Source: Sporothrix humicola (taxonomy: Eukaryota > Ascomycota > Sordariomycetes > Ophiostomatales > Ophiostomataceae). Taken from it: a DNA stretch of 64,000 bases. Shown here in pieces: positions 35,053-48,600 of the stretch. Position 1 is the first letter of the stretch. Every line of letters begins with the position of its first letter. The stretch covers positions 310,001 through 374,000 of the forward strand of contig WNYE01000006.1 in the NCBI GenBank assembly GCA_021396245.1, written 5' to 3'. The notes beneath the pieces are model-generated. The model saw nothing but the letters and a program-made list of their open reading frames with translations, was not told the DNA's origin and did not search any database. Both the position numbers and the translations under genes were made by a program.

Positions 35053-36137
35053 ATGCCGCCCGTCCCAGCCAACCTACCTGACCTGGTCCGGGCAACATTT
35101 GTCCGCGCGCGCGCTGCCGGCGACCTCACCTTCTTCCCAACGCAAGTCGCCCTGTTGCGCGTGCAGGGCGTGCCGGTATGTCCCCTGTACCTGACGTTTG
35201 ATGAGCCATGTTAACTCTGCAGTTCCAACTCCGCTTCGCGCCGGCTCTAGCCAAGAAGCCAAAGGCCAAGGAGGAGGAAAAGGATGACAAGAAGGAAGGC
35301 GAGAAACCGGCCAAACCTTTCGATCCTTTTGAAGTACCACAGCAGGGCCTGCTCGTGCTCCCCGACGTCTGTGGCAACCATCGTCTGGTCCTCAACAAGT
35401 TTGCCGTCAGCCAAGACCATGCCATTTTGGCCACGACGGCCTGGCGGCCGCAGAGCCACCTGCTGGACGCGTCCGATCTGGGCGCGGCCTACGCGTGCAT
35501 CGAGGCCTACAAGGCCCACGGGGAGGAGATGTACGTGTTTTACAACAGCGGGCGGCACTCGGGCGCGAGCCAGCCGCACCGGCACCTGCAGCTGCTGCCA
35601 GTCGCTCAGATGCGGGAAGGACTCGAGGGAAACGACGCAACCGAATGGGGCGTGCTGGCGGACAAGCTGCTGGACACTGACAAGTCGGTACCGTTCTATG
35701 TCGCCGCCGCGAGGATACGAGGCGATGCCGATTCGGAAGCGCCATCCGCTGAAAGGCTGCACAGCATCTACCTTGATCTGTACCGGCAGGCACGAGCAGC
35801 CGCCCAAAGAACGGCGGCTGTGATCGAGGGCGTTAGCGGACAAGAATACGACACAGCAGCAGAAGAGAAGGGTGATATACCTGCGAGCATCAGCTACAAT
35901 CTGGCTCTCACTCACCGGACAATGGCTCTGGTGCCGCGGACGGCCGAGGGCGGTGTCGACAGCGAGTACAAGTTGTCGCTGAACGGGACGGTGCTGGCGG
36001 GCACTGCACTCGTCAAGAATGAGGCCGAGTGGGATGCTCTGAGAAGTGATCCGGCACAGCTGGGCAGTGTATTGGCGCAAATCGGTGTGCCTGTGTCGTC
36101 AGGCTCGAGAGGTCGGCCATCACCTTCAGCGTTGTGA
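35053..36137 (+). CDS. Ap4A phosphorylase (ATP adenylyltransferase, Apa1/Apa2 type)
   Basis: Two exons (35053-35175, 35223-36137), phase 0 around a 47-nt intron (GTATGT, TTAACT, TGCAG), give 345 residues. The N-terminal ATP_transf domain includes NHRLVLNKFAVSQDHAILAT. The diagnostic HIT-superfamily active site is GASQPHRHLQLLP near residue 159, in the HxHxQ form typical of fungal Ap4A phosphorylases, whose middle His is the adenylated nucleophile. The C-terminal DUF4922-like region contains SYNLALTHRTMALVPR and LNGTVLAGTALVKNEAEWD. The enzyme cleaves Ap4A with phosphate to ADP and ATP. A Lys/Glu-rich loop (residues about 50-70) is inserted after the first strand. The acidic and basic mixture there is common in fungal orthologues. 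Confidence 0.92.
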
Positions 36138-37227
36138 GGTCGTTGTCATCCTGGTTCTCGGTTAGTAAAGTTAGCAAGTCAAATACACACTGTCATTCTC
36201 ATTATCATAGCACGGCATTATCACGATGTTCAAGCAAGAGAGGCTATCTATCGTGTGTGTGGTTGTGGTTGCGGTGTGTGAATTAAAAAAAGTTGACAGA
36301 AAAAGTTAGAAAAAAAACCAAAAGTTTGAGTCTAGACGAGACGCCGCTCGCTGACTTTCCTAGTCCAGTCCATATCCTGTGTGCCATGTGCTAGACTACG
36401 CTCATATGAAGAAGGTGCGTAAATCGAATATGTGTGTGGTGGGCGGAACGGTGCAATGCATCGTACGTCCCGTTATCCCAGGTATGTTCGGCCTCATATG
36501 ACAACCAGGATGAACAAAAAAACAAATACAAAACAAATTGTTACATGACCTCGTGTTCCTCCCCTTGTTAATCCATATCCACAATACCGTTCCCGTGTAT
36601 CCCATAGGTAGATCCGTATGAAAACCAACTTCCTTCCTCTCTCGTTCCCTCCTTTCAAAAGCGTCCCCAAGTTTCTCTTCAAACCACTCCCCGAAAATGA
36701 AAATTGTATGTGGTGCACGACAATTTCGTGCCTCGAGTGCGCTGTGTGGACCAGCCACGGTATTTTAGACTCCAGTTGGGCCATGCCAGGCCACGATGCA
36801 AGTGCGATGCCCGAACTCCAGTGAAAATAATGATGCAGAATGGTTATGCTGACCGATGCGAGATGAAGTCATGATCCTGAAAACAGAAATGAAAGCAAAT
36901 ATTTTAGGGAGATTCTGGTTTTTTATGATGCCAATGCTGATGATAATGACACAATAGAAATTTTGTTCGTGGAAATGCAGATAGATGCGTGACGCCAAAT
37001 TGTGAACCGATACCGAGAAGAAGAGGATGTAGAAGAACGCCGGACGCCGAAAATATGCAATTTTTTTGTGGTTTTGTGGTTTTTGTCGCCAAGCTGGAAA
37101 TGCAAAATCATGAAGACAGATGCAAAAGATGTGAGGTAGTATGCAAATGTCAAAAGCCAAATCAGTGTCGAAATGCAAGAATGTGAGATGCGGAAAATAT
37201 GTGAGAGATGGTCGTCAAATCGTGGCA
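36138..37227. other. Convergent intergenic region
   Basis: 1.1 kb between the convergent Ap4A phosphorylase and Myb-like genes. It is AT-rich near 36280-36330 and 36880-37180. No coding sequence or structured RNA could be supported. Confidence 0.5.
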
Positions 37228-40200
37228 TTAGATTGTGCCAGAATCCTCGTCGTCGTTGGCGTTATTTGCGTTGTTGTCCTCGTTGGTCTCATCCTCGCCA
37301 TCACTGTCATCGTCATCGTTGTCAGCAGTTGTGGCGGGGATCTGGCCAGTGAGAATTCTCCAGCGCTTCTTGATCGTGGCGACGCCGTATTCGTGCATGC
37401 CGAGACGCACCATCTCGTCTCTTATGGCCTTCCAGGAGATTCTGGACGGGTTGGGGCACGCGTCCAGCTCCCGCTTCACCAAGTCCAGCACTGCGCTGTC
37501 TTCTTCGGGCTTCCAAACAGGCTTGCGAGGCCGGTCCTCCTTCCCTTTGCAGATGCAGCGCATACGGCCGCGGAGGGTGCTGATGGCGACCTTGAATCCG
37601 CCAACTTTCTTAACTACATTATAGCTAAGACCCTGTTCAACTCTAAGGTGGTAGAGTAGGCGATCTTCGGCCTCGCGGCTTGCCTGCGCATCGTCCGACG
37701 ACCGACGGGTGCGCGGTGCGGCTTGACGGCGACGGGCAGAGGCAGCAGAGGCAGTAGGCACGGGAGCGGGTGCTGGGGCAGGGATGATGCTGCCAGGTAT
37801 AGGGTAGGCGTCGTTCTCGCACTGGGCCGGGATGGTGGCGGTGGTGCTTGCAGGAGACGGGGACGATATGTGGCGGCGTGAACTCGTACTGCGGATGCTA
37901 GCCGATGAGTTGCTAGCTCCACTGGCACCGGGCGCGGCTTGCATGATGGTGGCACGATGGTCAATGTAGTTGCCAGGATGCTGCTGCTGGAGGTGTTGCT
38001 GCTGGCGCTGCTGAAAATAGGCATGCTCGTCCATGTAGGGCTGTGGAGCGATGGGAGGATGGCCGTGCTGAGCATTGTAGCCAACAGAGGGCAGGGCAGC
38101 CTGGTAGTTAGGCGCAATAGGGGGTGCCGGATAACGGTAACCTTGAAGGTGGGAGTTAGGCTGCTGGTAGATTTGACTGGTCATACCAGAACCGGGGTTG
38201 AAGACGTCGTCGTGAACGGCGGGACCGAACGGGTAGTCCCCGTGGTCGAGTTGCGCGGCATGGCCGGCATGGGAGAGAGCAAGCTGCTGCTGATGCTGCT
38301 GCTGGATGGCGTCGTGGCCGTGCTGATAGGTAGCCAGGGTGTTACTGTCCTGGATGAGGTCGTGATCAGGCCGGATATGAAGGTCCTTTGGCGAGACGGT
38401 ACCGCAGGCGGGAGAATGGGTGGGAGCGCTCTTGGGCGTCGAGACTTGGGCAAGCGTGCCATCTGGGGCAGCTGCGGCCGGAAGGCTGTGTGAGTCGCTG
38501 TGCTCAGTGACATGTTCGGCAGTCATCGTGGTAGGGGCCATGGCGAGAGCAGTGGTGGTGGGCGTCTCAGCAGTAGAGGCGGTGGTCTTGGCGGGTGTGA
38601 AGTTAAGAAACTCGGAGAAATCGATCTTATCGTTCTCGGATTCGTGGCCTTGCAGTATAGTGGTATCGACAATCATCATTGGCTTGACTTCGGTGAACTT
38701 CATCTTCTTAGCGGAATGCAAAGAGGGTAGATCGTCATCGCCCTGGGCCCGGTTGTCTTCATGCTCCAAGGAGGAGCGAGAACGCTTCATGCCTACCGGC
38801 TGAGGGGCGGACTGCTCGTTGGAGATGGATCCAGAATCATAGTGGTCAAGTCCCATGGCACTGACGACAGATTGGCGAACACGAGGAGGAGGAGAGGGAC
38901 GAGGATACAGCATTGCGCGCGGCATGTTCAGCGGAGCGTACAAAGAGAGGCCATCAACAACATTGGTTGTGTAGGCGTCCTGTTCGAGCACACCATCCAG
39001 AGAAGTGACGGACGAGCTGCGGGAGCGTTGCTGGCCTTGAGGCGGAGCGGCACGTGTGGGCTGGGCAGAACTCTGCTGTACAGGCGTCGGCTGAGCTGGC
39101 GTCGGTTGAGCTTGCATCGCCCGAGCATGCATCGCTTGAGCTTGCATCTGCTGCGTGTGCACTGCCTGTGAGCGGGAGGACTGACGGACCATTGCGGCCG
39201 TCTGTTGCATGACTGGCATAGATGTCACCTGAGTAGGAGCGGCAGAGGCAGAGCGAGAGGACTGCTGGGCGGCAATTTGGGCGGCGTACAGAGCGTAACC
39301 AGCTGGGCCTTGGGACAGACGGTTGCCGGTGATGTTGTTGAGACGGTGGGAAGACACCGGCTGTTCAACATGGGCCTGACCTCCATACATATACACATGG
39401 GGCTCAACATTGAGATGGGCATGATTGCTATGAGGACGATGCGTTTGCTGGAACTCGTTTGTTAGCACAAAATATCTATTTGAAAGAAAGGACGAACATG
39501 TGTGTGTGGATATCAAAAAGATCAGAGAAAAGCAAGTCTGTGTAAGTCCGATGTTTAAGACAAGGGACGGACAGGAAGTAGGGACAGAGTCGATGCAAAC
39601 AAAAACAGAGACGAACAGGAAGAACAGACGGAGGCAAACAAGAACAAAGGAACAAAATGCTTACTAGGTGCACACGGCTGGCGTGGGTGTTGTAAAAGGT
39701 GCTGGCTGAATTGTCGCTAACAGATCTCGCCATAGCTTGGGCAGTTGGCATCAACGCAGCAGTACCGGTCATGATAGCAGGGGCAGATGAGCTTGAAAGA
39801 GTCGCAGTCATCTGCGGCGCCATCATGAACTGCATTCTGTTCATGGGCGGGTTTTGATGATGGTGCTGCACGACTGGGAAGTCGGAAAAGTCGAGGAGAA
39901 GCTCTGCTGGAACGTCTGTAATCGGAGGAATGTTCCAGGGCATGCCACCCAGAGGATCATGAGTGGGAGCGGGTGCGGTAGGATTGGCGCTCTCAGGCCG
40001 AGAATGGACTCCGTTGTGCTGGGCGTTGCCGTTGGTCTGAGTGCGGACGTTGGGTTGGCGGTGCTGCTGCTGCTGCTGCTGCTGCTGCTGACGCCGCTGC
40101 TCCTCGTCCTCCTGCTGCTGCAGCTGATGGACATAGGCCGCCTGATACCATTCGTAATTCTTGCGTTGCCAATCCGGCTGCTCGCGGGAAAAGCGAGCGG

Positions 40201-40667
40201 CGTGGAGACGAGCGAGATGCTCAACAGTGAATAGGTCGGTCTGGACAGCGCTGGAACTGGGCTGAGGTACCACATTGTAGCGGTCTGAGATGTCTGTAGT
40301 GGTGGCTTTGTCGTCTTGTTAGCATATTGTTGCCCAATGTCTTGTTTTTCTTTATTTTGCCTCAGACGGTGTCAAAGGAGAGACATGGAGATGGGACACG
40401 GGTCGGTGTGGGGATGGAGATGGTAGGGTGAGACGCATGTCTTGGATGCGGAGACGACAGAGACGACAAGGCATCAAAGCATCTGAGACGAGAGCATCAA
40501 AAGTGGTGATAACTTTGGGACGGCGGCGGGGACGACAGCACAAAAATACACATAGAGAAGAACTTACCTGATGGCGAACGTGAAAGACCCGATCGACGGG
40601 ATGCGGGCGTAGGAGGCATCGAAACGGTGCGGTTTGGAGACTCCGAATTGTCAGTAAACGAGGCCAT
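37228..40667 (-). CDS. Large Gln-rich Myb/SANT-like DNA-binding protein
   Basis: Exons 40568-40667, 39665-40293 and 37228-39447 give 982 residues. The GTAAGT and GTAAGC donors and the CTAAC branch points fit, and the joins keep frame. The introns (274 and 217 nt) are long for this genome. Most of the protein is low-complexity: a poly-Gln run near residue 85, MQAQ/HAQ repeats, and His/Gln-rich stretches. Near the C-terminus a conserved module begins with AEDRLLYHLRVEQGLSY, then AISTLRGRMRCICKGKEDRP, WKPEEDSAVLDLVKRELD, ISWKAIRDEMVRLG and IKKRWRILTG. This matches a widespread ascomycete Myb/SANT-like module, followed by an acidic tail. A role as a transcriptional regulator is inferred. The ATG at 40667 has a good context (CCACCATGG), but the frame is open far upstream and more 5' exons may exist. 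Confidence 0.75.
40062..40090. repeat. CAG/CTG trinucleotide microsatellite (poly-Gln)
   Basis: Nearly ten perfect trinucleotide units, read as CAG on the coding minus strand. They encode the glutamine tract of the Myb-like protein. Likely length-polymorphic between strains. Confidence 0.9.
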
Positions 40668-41263
40668 GGTGGGCGGACGCTCCCAGAGGCCAAAAGACGC
40701 GAGGGCGTGAACTTGGGCAGCAGTAGCGGGATAAGAATGAAGATAACAAGGGTAAAATAGTGATGATCGTAAAGAGGGGATAAAAATAATTATAATGATG
40801 ATCGTTTGTAGGTGATAGCGATGCTTGACAATGGCTGATGCAGGGAAGACTGCGTCGATGGCTGGGACGATGGGAAGTTGGGAAGAGGGACAAGAGAGAA
40901 GGGACGGGCAGGATATATAGGGAATTGTGGCCGCGGGACCTTTGGGACTGGAAAGAGACGACGAGGGAAGGGACGACCCCGGAAATCAGAAAAACATCAA
41001 AATGGGAAGGAACGACGGGGCAGGTATGAGTTGTTGATGGGTGGCAAGAAGCTAAAATGGGCATAGGGGGAAGGTGCGGGAAGTGCTGTGCCAGATGAAG
41101 AAGGAACGATGATGGAAGTGGGTCGTCTATAAAGCGACAGCAATGAAGGCAAGAGCAGCAGCGGGCGTAGTGAGTAAAAAGGAAAGAGGAAAGAGCGAGC
41201 GTCGAGTGTAGCGAGAAAAGAGGAAGATGGAGAAGCGAGCGCAGCGACGACAAAAAGACTTAC

Positions 41264-42665
41264 TTGGTGCTCCAGGTCGACGACGTCGTGGCCGTCGACT
41301 ATGCCTTCGACGGTGACGTTTTGCTCGAGCCACTTTTCAAAGTCGTGGGCCTTGCAGTGCCGTGCGTATTGGCGGCGGTCGTGCATTGTCGGCTGGCCCT
41401 CTTCTTGGGCGGCGACGAGTGGCAGCAGGCAAAGGCAGCGGTGCGGCCGGTGGGCAAGGCGATGTTGATGTTGTTGGGGTGAGTGGACGTGGGCGTGGGC
41501 TTGTGTCGAAGGAAGCGGTCTTCTCGGTCGGGCAAAAGAGGAGTGAGGGTGGTCGCGGCGTTCGTCGTTTTGATCGTAGGCGCGGTCAAAGTGCTGGGCA
41601 AAGTCGGGGTTGAAGTCAGGCTTGAAGTTGTCGGGGTGGCCTTCACCTTGGAGCGGCGGCGAGGGTAGAGCGGCAAAGGAGTGTCGGTGGTCTTTTTGCT
41701 TTTGGGCAGAGAGCACAGGCACATCTTGGCGACTTTGTGGCGGCGGTTCTGATTTATAAGGAGGACGGGGCTGTTCACGCATAGAACCAGGACCACCTTG
41801 GGGAGAGAGAGAAAGATGGGCATGGTGAATATGAGGGACTACGTTGTCACCAGAAGGGTGGGCTGGGCTAGAGGGTGACATTGACGATGGCTGCGACGGT
41901 GAACGGCCGTCGTGTTCGTGATCACGAGCGTGTACATGATGCGTCAATAATGAGTTGTGACGGGCAATACGGTGAACAGGCTGCGGGTGAACAAGAGGCG
42001 CACGGTTGTCGCTGTCTGTTTTGGCCTCTTTGTTCTGGTGGAGATGCCGGCGATGATGCATCTCAGGAAGGCCGCCAGAACAGTGAACATGTCCATCTTG
42101 GTGCATATGACGCACTTGGCGGGCATTACGGTGGAAGAGGATCTCCCCAGGCGTCATTTGGCACGACGGAGACTGCATTTTGGGCAGATGAAAAATCAAA
42201 GCTGTTCAAGGTGTCGAGAGGTGAACAGCTTCACCGAGGTCAGTGGAAGTTCAGAAGGCGCACTGTAGTGGATGAAATGCTTCACTTGGAGGTACCTCTA
42301 TTTGTAGTGCAAAAACAGTGGTTGGCCAGGTACCTCAAAATATCGTCGTTTTTGAGGAAGGAGCGATGGGCGTGTTGTTGTTTTTGCTGTTGCCAGGTTA
42401 GCACTGTGTATCTGCGGTGAACGTGTCACGCATCGGAGGAAGGAGCACCTTTGGGTACAATAGGAAGGAGCGACCCAAGATGCAGTGAATGACACGTTGA
42501 CCAATGTGAGAAATAAAGAAGAATTGATGATTGTGGCCGTACCTGGATAAGAGTTCACCGCTTCTTGAATGGGCGATGTTGGGTGTCGATGTGGGTGATC
42601 GGCTTCAATTGTATGGCGATATCGTGACGTGTTGGTGGGTGTCAATAGACAAATGGCGGAATAAT
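41264..42665 (-). CDS. Phase-compatible exon chain encoding a His-rich protein segment (5' part of Myb-like gene or separate gene)
   Basis: Three blocks on the minus strand fit together by splice signal and phase: 42543-42665 (donor GTACGG), 42334-42386 (CTAAC branch point, ACAG acceptor, donor GTACCT) and 41264-42172 (GCAG acceptor, donor GTAAGT). The joined reading runs YRHTIEADHPHRH, then QKRRYFESPSCQMTPGEILF, a His/Pro-rich region, and ends FEKWLEQNVTVEGIVDGHDV. Third codon positions are C/G-rich as in real exons. A possible earlier block is about 42772-42828. No matching acceptor in phase with the Myb-like reading was found between 41263 and 40668, so whether this is one gene or two is open. 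No domain is recognised. Confidence 0.4.
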
Positions 42666-45600
42666 CTACAGTTTGAACTAGCAATTAGCTTCGTCGGTGA
42701 ATAGATAAATCGGCGAGGAGATGGCTGGAAATTGGGCACAAAATATTAAAAACATGGGATATTTGACGTACCAGAGAATGCAGGTCTCACGATGAGGAGA
42801 GGGATGTGCAGAGAGGCAGAATCACCAACTATGGTTCACCATGTGCAGGCTTCCGTAGAAACAAAGGGGTGAGAAAGATCAGGCAGGCGGTCAAAATAAT
42901 ATGCAAACGGTGACCAGATGAGAAGTAATGGACAAAGATTGCCTAGTACAGCCTTGAAGGGGCTGTAGATGGCAATAGTTCAAAGGGAGAGACGGTGATA
43001 TGGATATGTCTGGACAAGATTGATGTCGTCGGAGTTTTTATGATGTGGACAATCGACAAGAACAATGGAAATGGAAACAAAGAAAGGAAGTGACAATAAA
43101 TGTATGGTGATAGACCAGGATCGAACAAAGAAAGATGACAGAATGTCAAAGGAGAGACGAGAAGAATGTGAAAAGTGAAGAATGACAGAGAATGAGAATT
43201 GTTCGTGAACAAGATGGAAGAGGATGCCTTGATCTTTATAATTTCTGATGAGAGACGAGAAGAAATGTCTTCTCCATACAGGTCTCTTTAGCAGAACATG
43301 GCAAAAGGTGAACACTTGCACACTCAGACTGTCGTTGCTTTACTGTCGTCGCTCACAGAGACTCCTCTGAAGATGTTCAGAAGGTTTGATTGGCTCGTAA
43401 TATATCTCATTCTTTTTGTTCGGCCTCCCTTTTCCACTTTTCTTGCGTGCAGCTGGAGACTGGAGACTGGTCTAGCCTCGTCCAGTCTGTTGTCTGGTGC
43501 TCTCGGCTACGGGCGTGGACTCCGTCTTCTTTAGAATGAGGAGTGTCTGTGTGCAACAATTTCGTATTGTGTCGTGGGGGCAAAAAACTCAAAATATGAG
43601 AGATGACTGACGTGAGAGGCAAGGTCTATTCTTCAACGGCAAGTGGAGTCTACTAGACCCGTGGGCGAGGCAGAGAAGAAAAGCAAAAATATGACAGACG
43701 AAATAATGTAGGTGACAGAACGAGGGGCAAGGTGAAAGAGGTGGAGGGGAGTGGATAGAGAGAGGTGACAAAAATAATGGAGAAAGACGGGGAAGGAGAC
43801 GGCGAGGGACCGACAAGAGAGACAGAGAGAGACCCAAAGCAGAAAGTGACAGGTCAAAGATGAGAAGGGAGGAGACAAGAGACAGAGCCACAGCTATGGT
43901 TGACTGCGGATGTGTTGAAGACAGTGGGCTCTGTGGGCTTGTCGTCCTTGCCGTCGGGATAAGAGTGGGATGAATGATGGGACTGACCTGAAAGAGGAAG
44001 TGATAGATGAAGGAGATCGAATTGGTGACTGATCTATGTGAATAGGCTTGGGAACAAAGGGATGAATGGGGGTGTTCATACAATGTACAAATGCAATGTG
44101 GTGTTTACTATGAAATGGGATGAATATGAGGTGAAGTTGATGACCAGCTGGGAGTTGGCAACTTTGATCAGTGTGAAGTACGAGGCTCCACTCAGCTGTG
44201 GCGCTTTAGACCCTTCTCGACAACGGCCACGGAAAGGCAAATAAATGAGAAGTGACAGAATAATGACAGCACAGAGTCCAAGCCAGAAGCAGCGTTTACA
44301 CTTTCAGAGTCCACCATCTCCACCATGACATCCGTCGGGCACTGCCAGAGATACAGCCGCCATCCCGTGGGCTGTATTGGATATAGAATCGAATATCTGA
44401 TATCACATCTCAGATGGAAGTAAAGGCATTGTGAGAGACGAGGAAGAGACGAAAACAGGAGAATGGTCAAAAACCGACGAGACCAGTGAGAAACGTTTTG
44501 TTTGCAGATATTCTCGAGTCCTAACACGGATACAAAGTACAAGTGAAGATGATTATAAAGTAAGGAAAAGGCGAGAAGAAAGTTAGCGAGAAAAATCACC
44601 ACAGAATTTTCCAGAGAAGCATCCCAATGTTGCCATATGATAGCATCGATACAACGGTGTATCGTCTACCATAGACGTAAAATCACTGGACCGATGCTTC
44701 CCTCCGCACTTACGGTACCAAAAGACACTCTGCCATCCCAACAGCTACATAGCATGGCAGTTACAACATCTTTTCCTCTCTTTGGCCCACGTCCAGATAT
44801 CCTTGCATCTTGGTTCAGGCGGGTAGACCAGGGGAAGTGGGTGAAGAGCCTGGTTTGGAGGAGGGGTGCGTTTTTCGTGCATATTCACTGTGCATAGGAC
44901 ATGCATGACAGACACAACAACAAAAGGACGATATCTCGTACTCTGAACAGACTTCAACTGCATCCCGCCGTTTCCAACAGATGATTACGGGTTGAAGCAG
45001 CTGGTATGTCTGAAGAGAGGGGGGATATGCATAAAATGGGGCTATGAGGGGTGAGGTTAGATGGGAGTGTAGTTAGTGGATGTTCAAATGACAGAAATAT
45101 GACAGAATAGGAGGTGGACCAGACTGAACAAATGGGATAGATGCCAACAAAACATATGATGAATCACTTTGTTACTGTGTGTTTTTCTGTAAGGTCTTTG
45201 TCGTCTCCTTTTCGTCAACCTACGCTAGGCCACTTTGGGCAGCCTGCATAAACAGAGTGTGTCTTGACTGATTTTCTTAAGGATTCTCGGTCTTTTGTCT
45301 TTTACATTCAACTGCCTGAAAGACTTTTTCCATTTCTCCAGATGCAGAGAAAAGACCCTTGATCCTTCCTTTGGTTGCAGTGTGACTTGCAACACAAACC
45401 ATCCCAACTATTGCCCGCCATTGTCAAGCTCGTCTTGTTCGTACAGCCCGTCCACTGTTGCCCAACCTCTCATCCCCCGCTGCCAATTCCTACCCAAGCC
45501 CAAGCAAGACAAGATGCACGGAGTAGCGGTCGAGGCCGGAGGGTTGTTACAGTGGGGGAAAAAAAGTTTTCCACTATGTACATTGTACTTCTTTTTTGCA

Positions 45601-48600
45601 GTGCTTCCTTTTTTGTTTTCTCTCTTCGTCCACCAGCATTCCATTTTCGGAGGACTGCCCTCGTCTCATTCGCAGGCTCACGAACTGGCACAAGCGAGAC
45701 GAGAAGCAGACCAGAAGAGGCACAGAATTGTACGCAAAAGTACATTGTGCCGCTGTCAACACTACAGGCGCCTCATTTTTGTGTAAAATCCTACTATGAA
45801 CAGGCCCTGTCCCACATATAGGTCGCACCCAAACTGTCAAGTTCTGCTAGTTTTGGCCAGTTCTTAGCGGCACGGATGGTTCTATCCAGGTTGCTGGGTC
45901 TTAACAGGCTGTATTATTACTTTTGTCAACGACATTGGATGAACTACATGCAGAAACCAACATTGAACATTGAAAATCAAACCGAACATGATATACCACA
46001 CCAAAACGATACAAACGCTGGAGATTTACATTCATAATGGAGCCCATCTCTATTCCATCTCTATCGTTATTCCTCCACCCAAGATCTCGGTACGATAGTG
46101 GAAGATTGGAAGAGTGGGAATAGTGGACATAGGGGGGGCCAAATGGTAACAGAAGCGCTAGAAATGGGGCGATCTTACCAGGACAATGGACAAAGTAAGA
46201 GGAAAGCGGACAAAGTGATCAGAGATAAAGATGGGCGGGTTGGATGGGTGGAAAGGGCCGGGCGGTAGCCAAGATGGCATTACGAGTGGGCGAGATGGGT
46301 GATGGCAATAGAGATAGAGATGGAGATTGATGATGATAGAGATGGTCGATTGGATTGGTAAAGCAACGGTGGGAGGACGCGGTTGGAACGGTCGCATTGA
46401 GAGAGGAGAGGATGATGTGGACAGAGGGAGAGGAGAAGGATTGAAAACGACATTGAAATGTGAAGTGGTGGAGAGACGATGCAACAATGTTGCATTATCC
46501 TCTTGTCTCTCGCGTCTTTTTCTCTTTCTCCCTCTCGCTTCGAATTCAAACTGTCAAGGCCACCGGTTGCCAACGGTCGCCAGCAATCTCCAACGGCTTC
46601 CCACCCTCTCGCTCTCGAATTGTGGCTCGATTGTCCTCGAGTCTGTCCTTGGCCTTTGACCCTTGGCGCCTATTGTGTTTGTTCTAGAGGCATTTCCCAC
46701 GCATAATACGGGAATGGCGTCGCTTTGATGTGTTGTCCGTCCACTGCCCACTGCAACATCGGAAATACTCCCGCGGGCCCAATAGAAGGGATATTCTGTC
46801 GACCATCTTCAGCCCAATGGGGTATGATGTGCACTGGCACATTGATAAAAAAGGGCAATTGCAACGCAGGTCGACGACGAGAAAATGACGAAAATATGAC
46901 AGACAATCCCGGAAAGTGATAGACAATGACAAACGACGAGGACGCCGATTGCAGACAATGACAAAATGACAGAACGACAGAAAGACAGAAAGACACGAGA
47001 AGAGAAAACGAGGAGACTGTGACGAGAGAAGATGCACGTATCCCACGGTTGTGACGTTCTCCAGTCTCTAATCCAGTCAATTCTCTGCTCGACGCGCCTG
47101 CGTCGTCGTAACGAAAGAAAAGGCGGTGGACATGCATGCAATGAAAGGGGAATCACATGAAAATGGCAACGAGTATACGAAGGCCCTTGATATGGAAGGT
47201 CAATGGCCCTGGACTTGACAAATTGTATATCTTTTCAGAATTAGTATTCTGGCGGCTGAAAATGCAAAAATGCAAAATATAGTCGTCTCCATCTCGAGGT
47301 ATCGTCATTATGACCGACATGGCTCGTGCTCCTGGCAACTTTGGACAGCTAGTTCGTTTCTGGATTATGGCCCTCGAGCGCCCTGCATAAACGTTGAAAA
47401 AGGTCGCCGACCTAACGTCTGCACGTCCACCAGCTGCATGTCATTGTCTCGTCATTTTCCTTGTCGTTTACCGCTGATCACTCTGAATTGCCGTAAATGC
47501 CGTTGAACAATGCGGACCTCCACGTTTCCAGGCCCCCACTCACATAAGCTGTCATATTTGTAAGGAATATCTCCTGTACGGAATACTCGCATACACTATC
47601 CTCTTTAAGTGCCGCTGAAGAATCACCAAGCTTTCTCCCCCGTCCACCGACTATGGAGTGAGGTGCCCTTCGATCATCGTATCTAGGGCAATCTGGAGTA
47701 ACTGTCCCAGACAAATGTAATAACAAAGATTGCAACAGTGAATCTCAGAGTTAAGCATATCCGGTCAGTGCACAACGTGAATCTGAATCTGTGCGGAGTA
47801 TTACACAGTACGACGTACGACCTCGCAATATTCAATCTATCTTCCTTCTGACACATGCTCGCACAAGACCACATCCTCGGTTTACTTTTGACGGTTTACA
47901 GTCTGTCCTACGATGCACCAGCGGTGTACAAGAACAGGACGTTGCCTTTCTTTTCTTTTTCCTGTCCTTCGTCTCTTTTGCCTCTTTCTGCCCGGCACAT
48001 GTCCCAACTCGAACACTGTCGTATTTACTTCTTTTTTTTCTTCTTCTTTTCTTTTTGCACACCCGTCAAAAGTGCACTTTTCGCACAACCCCCTGTCTCT
48101 CTCGGTCTCCCTTTTCTGTCAATTCCAGCCCCTCTGCTGGCACTTCTCGGACGTTATGCACCTTTCTTTTCTTTTTCCTGTGTCTTCTCCCTCTCTCGCA
48201 CCTCCCATCCATTCCTGGCCGCCGTCTATTGGATCGCGAGAACCACCCCAAAAGGAGACGAGAGACCAGGTAGTGGGAGAGTGTGGGAGAAGCCCGCCTG
48301 CAAAGAACGTCGTACGACGTCAACAGCATGTACGTAGACGAGCGTGCAGACATGATGGTGGGTAGTGGCGCTTCTCTCTCCCTCTTTTTCGGGGAGGCAT
48401 CGTCTTGTGCCGCGGACACGACCACCACGATGAAAAGATAAACCGGACACCTCGACGTGGCCAAGCCAGAAAACATTTCCCAAAACGAAGGGAGGGGGCG
48501 GCTTCGGGCCATCGTTTGGCCTTGCCATATTTGGACCTCGAACAACGGCCAATAGGGCAGGACAACTTACAAAGTAAGGGCAGGCAGTGACGAGGTGACG

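Noticed and set aside
40651..41253. Minus-strand 200-codon frame between the His-rich block and the Myb-like start
   Set aside because: Ser/Leu/Pro-rich translation of a pyrimidine-rich intron or leader; no motif, and it conflicts with the better supported MASFTDNSES start.
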